Part shown: positions 34,429-43,778 of the stretch, piece after piece | Layout of the letters: each line of letters begins with the position of its first letter | Numbering within the stretch: position 1 is the first letter of the stretch | Notes under the pieces: generated by a model | Told to the model about the DNA's origin: nothing | What the model saw: only the letters and a program-made list of their open reading frames with translations | Database searches by the model: none | Source of the DNA: Arthrobacter sp. Soil736 | GTDB lineage: Bacteria; Actinomycetota; Actinomycetes; Actinomycetales; Micrococcaceae | Direction: 5' to 3' | DNA: 64,000 nt | Assembly (NCBI RefSeq): GCF_001428005.1 | Contig: NZ_LMSB01000074.1 | Coordinates: forward strand, 464 to 64,463 | Position numbers and translations under genes: made by a program

Positions 34429-34917
34429 TTGGCGGAACCACTGGACCGTTACGACGCGGAACTCACCACACCGGAAATGGTGATCCTGGAGATGGACGCA
34501 ACGGACAAGCTGGATGCGTCGGCCCAGCTTGCCCGCAGGCTCTACGACGCCGGCCGGATCTCGGACCTCGAGGGCTTCCTGGGGCACGTCAACGCACGTG
34601 AACACCAGCTCGCCACCGGGCTTCCCGGGGGTGTGGGCCTGCCGCACGCCCGCAGTGAGTTTGTTTCCCGGACCTCCATCGCCGTCGGCATCACCAAGTA
34701 TGGAAAGGCGCTCGATTTCGGGGCTTCGGACGGCCCGGCCACGGTTGTTCTGCTCATCGCCACCCCGGCAAGCTCGTTCTCGGACCACCTCGAGGTGCTG
34801 GCCACCCTGGCCCGGTCGCTGTCCAAGGAATCCTTCCGGGAATCGCTCCGCCGCGCCTACGATGCGGAAGTCATCGCGGAACTGATCAACTCAAGCCTGG
34901 TGTTCTTCGACCACTGA
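34429..34917 (+). CDS. PTS EIIA (fructose/mannitol type), stand-alone
   Basis: 162 residues. The EIIA-Fru domain with phosphorylatable His73 in GVGLPHARS and the preceding LEGFLGHVNAREH. TTG start 34429 is chosen because GAAGGGA lies about 6 nt upstream, and the family N-terminus begins there. No EIIB or EIIC gene is nearby, so it may serve another PTS or act as a regulator linked to glycerol metabolism (inference from its place after glpD). Confidence 0.85.
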   Translation: MAEPLDRYDAELTTPEMVILEMDATDKLDASAQLARRLYDAGRISDLEGFLGHVNAREHQLATGLPGGVGLPHARSEFVSRTSIAVGITKYGKALDFGASDGPATVVLLIATPASSFSDHLEVLATLARSLSKESFRESLRRAYDAEVIAELINSSLVFFDH

Positions 34918-35027
34918 GATTGGGACAGGCCCTTTCGTGTCGACTCCGTCGCCACGTAGGGACCCTGCTGCCCCACTCCAGGCAGGCCGTTTCGTTGTTC
35001 TACACGGGGACGAAGTACGGTTAAGGG

Positions 35028-35876
35028 GTGTGGAAAACAGCCCTCCAGCCCCGGTGGATCGCAGGCCTCGTCTTTGCGATCGTCATTTCGGGTGTCTTCG
35101 TGCTGCTGAGCCAGTGGCAGTTCGGCCGGTCCACCCAGCCCGAGGTGCCTGTCAGCCCCACCACCGAGGAAGTCAAGAGCCTGACCGAGACCCTGAAACC
35201 CGGCGAATTCTTCCGGGGCTCGGCGGCCGACCAGATGCTGACCGCCACGGGCACCTATGACCGCTCCAAGCAGGTCCTCGTTCCGGGCCGGCTCAAGGAC
35301 GGCAAGACCGGATACTGGGTGGTGACGGCGTTCGCCGTCGCGGATGCCCCCGTGCTCAAGGGCGCCTCCGCCTCCCCGGAAACCTGGATACCGGTGGCGC
35401 GCGGATGGATCGCCGATCCCGCGGAAGCCGCCGACCCGCCGTCGGGCACCATCCGGCTGACCGGACGGCTCCTGCCGTCCGAGGCGCCGGTTCCCAACAA
35501 GGCTCCCGCCCCGGGACAGGCTTCCGCCGTCTCCGTCGCCGAACTCATCAACATCTGGAACGTCACCAGCTACCCGGCTTTTGTTTCGGCGACCGCCGAA
35601 CTCTCCGGAACGTCCGACGTCGGTGCTGCCGCCGCCGGCAGTGGTCTTCAACCGTTGAGCATCGGCGCGCAGCCGCCGCCCCCCAAGGTCAACTGGCTGA
35701 ATCTCTTCTACTCGGTGGAGTGGATCGTCTTCGCCGGGTTTGCCCTCTTCATCTGGTGGCGGCTGGTCAAGGATGACTACCGCCGCAGCCTGGAGGACGA
35801 CGAAGACGACGGCGGCGGCCACACACCAGCAGACACGACCCAACCGGACCCGACCCAACAAAAGGTACAGCCATGA
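35028..35876 (+). CDS. SURF1-family protein
   Basis: 282 residues. N-terminal helix (WIAGLVFAIVISGVFVLLSQ) with the WQFGR motif, a large extracytoplasmic domain and a C-terminal helix (VEWIVFAGFALFIWW), the usual SURF1 two-helix plan. SURF1 assists cytochrome c oxidase assembly. GTG start with a TACGGT box 6 nt upstream (leaderless). Overlaps the DUF3817 gene by 4 bp. Confidence 0.88.
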   Translation: MWKTALQPRWIAGLVFAIVISGVFVLLSQWQFGRSTQPEVPVSPTTEEVKSLTETLKPGEFFRGSAADQMLTATGTYDRSKQVLVPGRLKDGKTGYWVVTAFAVADAPVLKGASASPETWIPVARGWIADPAEAADPPSGTIRLTGRLLPSEAPVPNKAPAPGQASAVSVAELINIWNVTSYPAFVSATAELSGTSDVGAAAAGSGLQPLSIGAQPPPPKVNWLNLFYSVEWIVFAGFALFIWWRLVKDDYRRSLEDDEDDGGGHTPADTTQPDPTQQKVQP

Positions 35877-36385
35877 TCGAACCCAAGCCTGCCATCCAGC
35901 CGCAGCCGTCGAACCAGACGGGCTCAGGAGCGGCGAAGAAGCGACGCTTCGGCGGAACGGAAGCACAGATTCGTTCGGCCCTGAAGTTCTACAAGGTCAT
36001 GGCGTACCTCACGGGCGGCATGCTGCTGCTGCTGTGCGCGGAGCTGGTGGCGCGCTACGCCTTCGGCCAGTACCTGTTCGCGGGCGGGACCAACGCCCTG
36101 ACGGGCCAGCCGTTCGCGTTCGGTCTTGCCGAGGCCGAGCCCAAGGGCGTGCTCAACGGATTCAACGTGTCCGTGGCTGTGCTGATTGTCCACGGCTGGA
36201 TGTACGTGGTGTACCTCATGTCGAATTTCCGGCTCTGGACGCTGATGCGCTGGCCGTTCGCCAAGATGGTCCTGCTGGCACTGGGCGGCGTGGTGCCGTT
36301 CCTCTCCTTCATCGTCGAGAAGAAGTTCCACGCCGAAGTTGAAGCCGAGCTGGCAGCCAACCCCCAGGCGGTCAGCCGCTACTAG
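35873..36385 (+). CDS. DUF3817 integral membrane protein
   Basis: 170 residues with three to four membrane helices; ALKFYKVMAYLTGGMLLLL and NVSVAVLIVHGWMYVVYLM match DUF3817 proteins (often next to SURF1 or guaA in actinobacteria). The N-terminal 30 residues are polar. ATG overlaps the SURF1 stop. Function unknown. Confidence 0.8.
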   Translation: MIEPKPAIQPQPSNQTGSGAAKKRRFGGTEAQIRSALKFYKVMAYLTGGMLLLLCAELVARYAFGQYLFAGGTNALTGQPFAFGLAEAEPKGVLNGFNVSVAVLIVHGWMYVVYLMSNFRLWTLMRWPFAKMVLLALGGVVPFLSFIVEKKFHAEVEAELAANPQAVSRY

Positions 36386-36473
36386 GCCCTGCTGCCGGCG
36401 CGCCGGAGTTTCATGCGTCACAGCGGGCCCCCTCAAGATGCGTCGGGGCAGCGGTGCAAAGTAGTCTAGGACG

Positions 36474-38063
36474 GTGACTACTCCCACTGCATCCCAAACT
36501 TCCCAGAAGCCGGTGCTGGTTGTTGACTACGGTGCCCAGTACGCGCAGCTGATTGCCCGCCGCGTCCGGGAAGCGAATGTGTATTCGGAAGTGGTTCCGC
36601 ATACCTACAGCACCGAGCAGCTCCTGGCCAAGAACCCCGCCGCCATCATCCTCTCCGGCGGACCCTCCAGCGTGTACGCGGACGGCGCCCCGAAGGTCGG
36701 AGCCGACCTCTTCGAAGCCGGCATCCCGGTTTTCGGTATCTGCTACGGCTTCCAGGCGATGGCCAACGCGCTCGGCGGCAAGGTGGCCCAGACCGGACTT
36801 CGTGAGTACGGTTCCACCGAAGCCACCGCAGTGGGCGGTGCCCGGTCCATCCTGTCCGGCGTGCCTGAACTTCAGAACACCTGGATGAGCCACGGCGACT
36901 CCGTCCAGGAAGCACCCGAGGGCTTCGACGTCCTGGCAACCACCGCCGGCGCTCCGGTGGCCGCGTTCGCCAACGAGGAAAAGTGCCTGTACGGCGTGCA
37001 GTGGCACCCGGAGGTCAAGCACTCGGCTTACGGCCAGCAGGTTCTGGAGAACTTCCTGTTCAAGGGCGCCAAGCTGGAACCCAACTGGACCACGGGCAAC
37101 ATCCTCGAAGAGCAAGTTGACCGCATCCGCAAGCAGATCGGTGATGCCCGGGTTATCTGCGGCCTCTCCGGCGGCGTGGACTCGGCGGTCGCTGCCGCTC
37201 TGGTCCAGCGCGCAGTCGGCGACCAGCTGACGTGTGTGTTCGTGGACCACGGACTGCTCCGCGAAGGCGAAGCCGAACAGGTTGAACGGGACTTCGTCGC
37301 CGCGACAGGCGTGAAGCTCTACGTGGCCAATGAGCAGGAACGCTTCCAGGCCGCGCTGGCAGGAGTCAGTGATCCCGAAACCAAGCGCAAGATCATCGGC
37401 CGTGAGTTCATCCGTGCCTTCGAGGAAGCGGAGCTGGCCATCATCGCCGAAGCCGCGGCCCACGGCGAGAAGATCAAGTTCCTGGTCCAGGGCACGCTGT
37501 ACCCGGACGTCGTCGAGTCCGGCGGCGGCGAAGGCGCTGCGAACATCAAGAGCCACCACAACGTGGGCGGCCTGCCCGAGGACCTGCAGTTTGAGCTCGT
37601 TGAGCCGCTGCGCGCCCTGTTCAAGGACGAGGTCCGCGCCGTCGGAGCCCAGCTGGGCCTGCCGCAGGAAATCGTGGGCCGCCAGCCGTTCCCCGGTCCC
37701 GGCCTGGGAATCCGGATCGTCGGAGAAGTCACCAAGGAACGCCTGGACCTACTGCGCAAGGCTGACGCCATCGCCCGGGCCGAGCTGACCGCCGCGGGAC
37801 TCGACAACGACGTCTGGCAGATGCCGGTGGTGCTGCTGGCGGACGTCCGCAGCGTCGGCGTCCAGGGCGACTTCCGTACCTACGGCCATCCGATCGTGCT
37901 GCGCCCGGTCTCCTCCGAAGATGCCATGACGGCCGACTGGTCACGGCTCCCGTATGACCTGCTGGCCCGGATCTCGAACCGGATCACCAACGAGGTGGAA
38001 GGCGTCAACCGCGTGGTGCTGGACGTGACCAGCAAGCCGCCGGGAACCATCGAGTGGGAATAG
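36474..38063 (+). CDS. guaA: GMP synthase (glutamine-hydrolysing)
   Basis: 529 residues. Amidates XMP to GMP. The glutaminase Cys90 sits in FGICYGFQAM; the ATP pyrophosphatase loop GLSGGVDSAVAA is at about residue 230; the C-terminal dimerisation domain ends KPPGTIEWE, the expected terminus. GTG start is leaderless (TAGTCT, 6 nt). Followed by a strong terminator. Confidence 0.97.
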   Translation: MTTPTASQTSQKPVLVVDYGAQYAQLIARRVREANVYSEVVPHTYSTEQLLAKNPAAIILSGGPSSVYADGAPKVGADLFEAGIPVFGICYGFQAMANALGGKVAQTGLREYGSTEATAVGGARSILSGVPELQNTWMSHGDSVQEAPEGFDVLATTAGAPVAAFANEEKCLYGVQWHPEVKHSAYGQQVLENFLFKGAKLEPNWTTGNILEEQVDRIRKQIGDARVICGLSGGVDSAVAAALVQRAVGDQLTCVFVDHGLLREGEAEQVERDFVAATGVKLYVANEQERFQAALAGVSDPETKRKIIGREFIRAFEEAELAIIAEAAAHGEKIKFLVQGTLYPDVVESGGGEGAANIKSHHNVGGLPEDLQFELVEPLRALFKDEVRAVGAQLGLPQEIVGRQPFPGPGLGIRIVGEVTKERLDLLRKADAIARAELTAAGLDNDVWQMPVVLLADVRSVGVQGDFRTYGHPIVLRPVSSEDAMTADWSRLPYDLLARISNRITNEVEGVNRVVLDVTSKPPGTIEWE

Positions 38064-38070
38064 CGTTTTG

Positions 38071-38102
38071 AGTGGCCGGCCTCCGCAAGGAGGCCGGCCA
38101 CT
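38071..38102 (+). terminator. Terminator after guaA
   Basis: Perfect 14-bp stem (38071-38084 with 38089-38102, arm AGTGGCCGGCCTCC) closed by a GCAA tetraloop, followed by TCGCTTTG. Positioned 8 bp after the guaA stop. Confidence 0.85.
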
Positions 38103-38233
38103 TCGCTTTGTCCGGCCGTCCGGGTGGCTGTTTGGTTCGGCAATGCGGGAGCCCGTGCGAAATCCGCCGCAACTTAGCCCGTTCCAGTGTTGCGGTCTCT
38201 CACCGGTGGCCGTTTGCGGCTACGCTCGAAAGT

Positions 38234-41200
38234 ATGCCCGTATGGTCCAAGGCGTCACGTGCAAGCGCAGAAAAGAAGGCAGTAGTGTCAGTTGGTCAGG
38301 TCGACTCCGAGGGTTCGGAGGAGCTCAGGAAGTGGCTGTCCGGGCTTAAGCCCGTTACCGGGGCGGACACCATGCTGCGCTTCACCAAGACCCCCGAGGG
38401 CTCGATCGACCTCACCAATGCCCACCCGTCCGGACTTGCGCAGCTCATGGCCGGGCGCCGCACCCGGCTTTCCACGCTGATCCGTGACCAGCAGCAGTAT
38501 GTTGTGGCAGCCCGGGCTTCCCGGAACCTGCGCTCCAAGATTTTCGAACTGGCCAATGACCGCGGCATCGAGGCCGGCTACTTTTCGGCCGGCACCGTGG
38601 TGTGGACGTCGGCCGTCGGGGGTAAGCCGCAGCGGGTCTCGGCGCCGGTCATGCTGACCGCGATCTCCCTCACCATCCGCCCCGGCGAAGGTGACTACGA
38701 GCTGCAGCTTACGGAACAGGCCCGGATCAATCCGGCCCTGATCCGGCACCTGAAGTCCGTCCACGGCATCGTGTTCGACGTCAACGCCGTGACCCGGATG
38801 GCTTACAGCACAGCGCGCTTTGACCCCCAGCCCGTGCTGGACCGGCTGAGCACCCTGGTCAAGCCGATCCACGGGGCCGAGGTGGAGCACAACCTGCTCG
38901 TCTCCACGTTCGCGGACCTCTCCGGCAACCTGGACGACCCCTGGATCAACCAGCAGAACGCGCTCGTGGCGTCGCTGGCGCGGGCTGCCTCGGGCGACGT
39001 CGTCGATGTGCCCGCGCTGCAGCCCGGCCGCTTCCCGAGCGTGGACGAGCGCGACCCCGCCAGCGAGCTCCTCCTGCTGGATGCGGACGCGGACCAGCAA
39101 TACGTGATTGACGCCGTCCGGGCAGGGGACTCGCTGGTGGTCAGCAGCCCGCCCGGAACCGGCCAGACCCAGACGGCGATCAACACCGTCGGCGCTCTGG
39201 TGGACGAAGGCAAGACTGTCCTCGTGGTGGGGGACCGGCGCGCCAGCCTCAACGAAGTGGCCGGCCGGCTCGAAGACCTGGGCCTGGAGTCCATCTTGTT
39301 CCAGCTGTCCGGCAGCGCAACGCCCCAGCAGCTCAAGGGCCAGCTGGTCCGGGCCATCGTGCGCAACGAGAAATCCAGCGAGCCTCGGCTGGGCAGCCTG
39401 CACAAGACGCTGGTCGAACACCGGCACGCCCTGATGGACCACGTGGCGTCGCTGCATAACGTCCGCAAACGTTGGGGCTGCTCGCCGTACCAGGCGATGC
39501 AGTCGCTGGCGGAGCTGACCGCGCTCCAGCCCGCCCCGGCCACCACGGTCCGCCTGAAGCGCAGTGTGCTGGACAGCATCAGGGACCGCGAAGAACTCGC
39601 CGGCCGGCTGAAGCGCGCGGCGGAACTCGGCAGTTTCAGCAGCGCCTCCACGTCGAGCCCCTGGCACGGCGCCCGGCTGGTGACACGGAAGGAGACGGAG
39701 GAAGCGCAGGAACTGGCGCGCTCCGTCGAGAAGAAGCTGCCGCTGCTGAACGAGCGCATGAAGGATGTGGCCGGCCACGCGGAGATCCGCCTCGGGACGA
39801 CCTTTGCCGAATGGGGTTCCCAGCTCAAGTTGCTGGTCGCTGTCCGGGAGAGCCTGGACAAATTCACGCCCGATATCTTCGACCGGCCCGTGCACGACCT
39901 CATCTCCGCCACCGCATCATCCGCCTGGCGCCGTGAGCACAATATCGACATGGCGTCCATGCAGCGTTCGCGCCTGCGCAGGGTGGCCAAGGAGTACGTC
40001 CGGCCCGGCGTGTACATCGCCGATCTTCACAGTTCACTGGTGCTGGTGCAGGAACAGCGCGCACAGTGGGCCGGGTACGCCACCACGCAGCGCCATCCCG
40101 CGGTGCCTTCGGGACTGGCCGAGATCACCCTCATGTACCGGGGGCTGACCCGTGAATTGAAGCTGTTGGGCGATGCCCTGCGGCACACTGCGGCGGGCGG
40201 ATCGCTGGAAACGACGCCCTACCCGGAACTCATGGAGCGGCTGGAACGGCTCGTCGCCGACACCCAGACGCTCAAGACGCTGCCGGAGCGCACCCTGCTG
40301 ATCGAGAACATGCGCGAGCACGGCCTGGGCGAACTGCTGGCGGACCTCTCGGAGCGCGAGGTCCCGGCCGAGTCCGTTGCCGCGGAGCTCGAGCTTGCCT
40401 GGTGGCAGTCCGCCTTGGAAGCGATGATCAGCGGCGATGACTACCTCGCCATGTCCGACGGCGACGCCCTCCGCCAGCTTGAAGCCGAGTACAGGCTTGC
40501 CGACAACGCCCATATCGCCAGCGGCGCCGGACGGCTCTGGTGGCAGCTTGCCGAGCGCTGGCGCGCCGGCATCGCCGAGAACCCCCGCCAGGCGGACCTC
40601 CTCAGGAGCCTGCTCAAGGACGGGCGGGTGACCCTGGCGGCGCTGACTGCCCAGGCGCCGGAACTTGTTCCCATGCTGGTTCCTGTCTGGTCGGTGAGCC
40701 CGTACCTGATGACGGGCCTGCTCCCCGCCGAGCGGAACTTCGACGCCGTGGTCATCCTGGATGCCGAGGCGACGTCGCTGCAGGCTGTCCTGCCGGCAGT
40801 GGCCCGGGCGAAGCAGGTCATTGCCTTCGGGGACGACAAGATCGCGAGCCCGCGCACTTTCTCCGTCGCGGTCGAGCGGCTCGCCGCCGGCGAGCAGTCG
40901 CACCAGGGCGTTGAAAGCGCCTACACCGCGCTGGCGCGGGTCCTGCCGACGTGGCGCCTGCGCTCCGTCTACCGCGCCGTTGACGAGGATCTGGTGCTGC
41001 AGCTGAGCAAGGGCTTTTACGACGGCAGCCTCCGCCGTCTGCCCGAAGGCCAGTCCGCCACGGGGCTGGACCGTGCCCTGCTCGTGGAGTACCTTCCCGA
41101 CGGCACGGGGCTGCCGAGCGCCGATCACGAGGGCGTGGAGTCGGTGGTGGCAGAGGTCAACCGCGTGGTGGAGCTGGTGTTCGAGCACGCACGCCTCCGG

Positions 41201-42274
41201 CCGCGCACAACGCTGGCTGTCGTCACGGCCAGCCTCCGGCACGCCGCGAGGATCGGCGAGGCCATCCGGCTGCAGCTGCCCAATCATCCGACGCTCGCCG
41301 GATTCTTCACCGCCGGGGATGAATCCTTCCGGGTGGTGGATCTGGAGCGCGCCCAGGGGCTGGTCCGCGACCACGTGATTTTCTCCCCGGGCTACGGCCG
41401 GACTCCCCATGGCCGCGCCCTGCACAACTTTGGTCCGCTGTCCGCCGAGGGCGGCCGGGCCAAGTTCGCCCTGGCCATGACCCGCGCCCGGCAGTCCTTG
41501 CATGTCCTGACGTGCTTCAAGCCGGAAGACCTTGACCGGACCCGGCTGGCCCATGGGGCGGTTGATCTGTATGAACTGCTGGATCGCGAGATCTCAGGCA
41601 ACACGGATCTCGGAACTCCGGCGTCCCGGGCGGCCGCCAGCGAGCAGGCGCTCGGGGCGGATCCGCTCGTGGCAGACCTTGGCGACCGGCTACGGGCCCG
41701 CGGGGCACGTGTCTGGCACCAGTACGACGGCGTCATCGACGTCGTGGCCGCGGCCGACCCGCTGAGCACCATGGGCCAGGACGCAGCCGAGATTCCGCGG
41801 CCGGTGGCCATCGAGTCTGACGGGACCGAGCAGTACCGGCAGATGACGGTGCGAGAACGGAGCAGGCTGCGCCCGCAGCTGCTGGAGCGCCTCGGCTGGC
41901 GGTACATGCCACTGTGGACGATCGAAGTCTTCACGGATCCGTCGGCCTGCGCCGACCGGATCGGCGGCTACCTCGGACTCGAGAAGCCAGCGCTTCCGCT
42001 CCGGTCCGTGGGATCGCCGGGCTTCCTGGACGACGACGTCAGCGACCTGGACGAGGGGCCCTACGAGGGCCGCGAAGAAGACTACGAGGGCTCATACGAT
42101 GGCGAGGACCAGCGTGAAGACCAGGGTGTGGGCCCCGGCGGGGTGGACTTCGTGGCCGGGCCGGAAGCGTTCGCCGACGGCAACGCCGGCGAAGAGTTCA
42201 AAGATGCCCCCGAAAATGGCCTTGAGAACGACTACGACGGTGATACCGCGAACAGGAAGGACGGCACGCAGTGA
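38234..42274 (+). CDS. SF1-like helicase fused to Vsr/MTES_1575-type nuclease domain
   Basis: 1346 residues. Domain order: N-terminal DUF4011-like region, AAA/UvrD-type motor (about 290-1090), nuclease-fold domain (about 1130-1245), acidic tail. Motor motifs are eroded: Walker A reads SPPGTGQTQT with Gln311 instead of Lys, motif II LDAEATS instead of a DEAS/DEAD form, the GDPKQLPP-type motif is GDDKIASP; motif VI (TRARQSL) is kept. The nuclease domain retains AIESDGTEQY and RLRPQLLERLGWRY, matching the MTES_1575/Vsr group. ATG 38234 is chosen for the TACGCT box 7 nt upstream (leaderless). Resembles DUF4011-helicase-Vsr defence proteins but sits beside guaA; function unknown. Confidence 0.8.
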   Translation: MPVWSKASRASAEKKAVVSVGQVDSEGSEELRKWLSGLKPVTGADTMLRFTKTPEGSIDLTNAHPSGLAQLMAGRRTRLSTLIRDQQQYVVAARASRNLRSKIFELANDRGIEAGYFSAGTVVWTSAVGGKPQRVSAPVMLTAISLTIRPGEGDYELQLTEQARINPALIRHLKSVHGIVFDVNAVTRMAYSTARFDPQPVLDRLSTLVKPIHGAEVEHNLLVSTFADLSGNLDDPWINQQNALVASLARAASGDVVDVPALQPGRFPSVDERDPASELLLLDADADQQYVIDAVRAGDSLVVSSPPGTGQTQTAINTVGALVDEGKTVLVVGDRRASLNEVAGRLEDLGLESILFQLSGSATPQQLKGQLVRAIVRNEKSSEPRLGSLHKTLVEHRHALMDHVASLHNVRKRWGCSPYQAMQSLAELTALQPAPATTVRLKRSVLDSIRDREELAGRLKRAAELGSFSSASTSSPWHGARLVTRKETEEAQELARSVEKKLPLLNERMKDVAGHAEIRLGTTFAEWGSQLKLLVAVRESLDKFTPDIFDRPVHDLISATASSAWRREHNIDMASMQRSRLRRVAKEYVRPGVYIADLHSSLVLVQEQRAQWAGYATTQRHPAVPSGLAEITLMYRGLTRELKLLGDALRHTAAGGSLETTPYPELMERLERLVADTQTLKTLPERTLLIENMREHGLGELLADLSEREVPAESVAAELELAWWQSALEAMISGDDYLAMSDGDALRQLEAEYRLADNAHIASGAGRLWWQLAERWRAGIAENPRQADLLRSLLKDGRVTLAALTAQAPELVPMLVPVWSVSPYLMTGLLPAERNFDAVVILDAEATSLQAVLPAVARAKQVIAFGDDKIASPRTFSVAVERLAAGEQSHQGVESAYTALARVLPTWRLRSVYRAVDEDLVLQLSKGFYDGSLRRLPEGQSATGLDRALLVEYLPDGTGLPSADHEGVESVVAEVNRVVELVFEHARLRPRTTLAVVTASLRHAARIGEAIRLQLPNHPTLAGFFTAGDESFRVVDLERAQGLVRDHVIFSPGYGRTPHGRALHNFGPLSAEGGRAKFALAMTRARQSLHVLTCFKPEDLDRTRLAHGAVDLYELLDREISGNTDLGTPASRAAASEQALGADPLVADLGDRLRARGARVWHQYDGVIDVVAAADPLSTMGQDAAEIPRPVAIESDGTEQYRQMTVRERSRLRPQLLERLGWRYMPLWTIEVFTDPSACADRIGGYLGLEKPALPLRSVGSPGFLDDDVSDLDEGPYEGREEDYEGSYDGEDQREDQGVGPGGVDFVAGPEAFADGNAGEEFKDAPENGLENDYDGDTANRKDGTQ

Positions 42275-42507
42275 ACGCCGGTGCACTGAATGATGACTCC
42301 CGGAAGGACGACGCCGCCCCTTCGAAGACCCCCGGGCCGGTGAAGAAGGCCTCCGCGTCGGTGAAGAAGGCCTCCGCGCCGGTGAAACCGGCGGGCGTGG
42401 TGCCGAACAAGGCATCAGAGGACGATCCCCGGGCCTGGGGCGACTCCGGCTCCGACAATGACCACGATGCGTGGCTGAAGGAGCAGAGGCCCCCTCACTG
42501 GGGTTAA
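42271..42507 (+). CDS. Small protein coupled to the helicase-nuclease gene
   Basis: 78 residues, GTG overlapping the preceding stop by 4 bp, so translation is coupled. Lys/Ala-rich N-terminus with a tandem VKKASA repeat encoded by about 21-bp DNA units, then an acidic part and the C-terminal WLKEQRPPHWG, a tail I know from several small actinobacterial proteins. No domain recognised. Convergent with the SAF gene, the stops overlapping. Confidence 0.75.
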   Translation: MNAGALNDDSRKDDAAPSKTPGPVKKASASVKKASAPVKPAGVVPNKASEDDPRAWGDSGSDNDHDAWLKEQRPPHWG

Positions 42508-43250
42508 CCGCCTGCGGAGCCCACGAGTACGAAGAACAGCTTTCCCTGGGTGGACGCGCCCGCCAGGGCACTGGCCTGGGTTGGCGTGGCCGCTACGACT
42601 ATCAGGCCCTCCGAGTCGGAAGTACCGAGCCACTGACCGCTCTGGCCCTCTTGACCTGACGTCCACAACACCGGCACTGAGCTGGCCAGCACTTTGGCTG
42701 AAGACGCCTGCTCGTAGCCGTTGCCATTCGTCAGCACGACGTTTACGAGCTGGCCGGGGGAGACCAGCCGGATGGACGCAGGGTCCGCCATGCGCAACGG
42801 CACTGCGGCCGAGCCCGGCGGAGCTCCTGTGAGCAGACCGGGGCCCACGAGTTGGGCGTCCGAGAGCAGCTGCCCCTTGCGGAGAGGGGCGGCCAGCTGT
42901 TTTCCCTCCAGACCTGAGGTTTCAGTGAAGGACCCCGCAGCCAGCAAAGACGGCGGGATGCTGACCGCCGCCACGTCGCCGCCGCCCAGTGCCGCTCCGG
43001 CCGGCAGGTCCCGCGCCGCGGCGATGGCCCGGACGGTGTGTGCGGGGGCGGGAGTGAGCTGGTGGACGGCTATGCCTGCGGCCAAACAGAGCAGCAGCGC
43101 CACGGCGAGGCGGCGGTTGCGGGTCAGCCAGCCTGCAAGGTGCAGGGCACGGCGGGGCGGGCGGCCTGACCTTCCGGGCAGCGCGCTGCGTCGGCTGGAG
43201 CGTCCTGCGGGACGGGAGGTCCTTAGGGGGAGAATTCCGGTAGCTGGCAT
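42504..43250 (-). CDS. SAF-domain protein (CpaB/RcpC-like)
   Basis: 248 residues. A basic N-terminus, one membrane helix (LAVALLLCLAAGIAVHQL), then a SAF domain (AIAAARDLPAGAALGGGDVA) and a RcpC-like second domain (VVLTNGNGYEQASSAKVLAS). Such proteins belong to Flp/Tad pilus assembly, but no tad genes are visible nearby. Leaderless (TAGCGT, 6 nt upstream of ATG 43250). Confidence 0.8.
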   Translation of the reverse strand: MPATGILPLRTSRPAGRSSRRSALPGRSGRPPRRALHLAGWLTRNRRLAVALLLCLAAGIAVHQLTPAPAHTVRAIAAARDLPAGAALGGGDVAAVSIPPSLLAAGSFTETSGLEGKQLAAPLRKGQLLSDAQLVGPGLLTGAPPGSAAVPLRMADPASIRLVSPGQLVNVVLTNGNGYEQASSAKVLASSVPVLWTSGQEGQSGQWLGTSDSEGLIVVAATPTQASALAGASTQGKLFFVLVGSAGG

Positions 43251-43366
43251 GCTGCCACGCTACGGATCCTGTACCACTGAACGACAGGCGGTAGTTGCCC
43301 TATGTGGAAAGCGGCCCGCGCAGGGTCCCGTATGTGGACATCCGCCGGACGGACATCCGGGCGGGG

Positions 43367-43630
43367 TCAGCTGGCGGCGGAAGCGGCCGGAGCGGCGGCA
43401 GGGGCCGCAGGGGCCGAAGCGGCGGGTGTCGGCGCGACCGTGCTGCCCTTGGCGTCGCGCGAATCCGTCCGGTAGAACCCGGATCCCTTGAAGACAACAC
43501 CGACGGTGTTGAACTTCTTGCGAAGGGTTCCCTCGCACTCGGGGCAGGACGTCAGAGTGCTGTCAGTGAATGACTGCACGATGTCGAAGGCATGGCTGCA
43601 ATCCTTGCAGGCATAGGCATACGTGGGCAC
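43367..43630 (-). CDS. FmdB-family zinc ribbon protein
   Basis: 87 residues. PTYAYACKDCSHAFDIVQSF and SCPECEGTLRKKF give a CxxC...CxxC zinc ribbon, the FmdB putative regulatory domain. An Ala/Pro-rich C-terminal tail follows. GTG 43630 is chosen since AGGAGG is 7 nt upstream and family members begin with PTY. Lies downstream of the cyclo-ligase gene on the same strand. Confidence 0.88.
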   Translation of the reverse strand: MPTYAYACKDCSHAFDIVQSFTDSTLTSCPECEGTLRKKFNTVGVVFKGSGFYRTDSRDAKGSTVAPTPAASAPAAPAAAPAASAAS

Positions 43631-43778
43631 TGTGGATCCTCCTCTTGGACAAACGACAGGTCCCGTGCTGCCAGGCTTCATCTCCCGGACGTTCCTTGAC
43701 GGACGTCCGCGGCGGAAATTACCCCATTAGCAGTCGCAGGGCCTGAGTGCCAATTCTATCACCTTGCCGAGACGGCCC

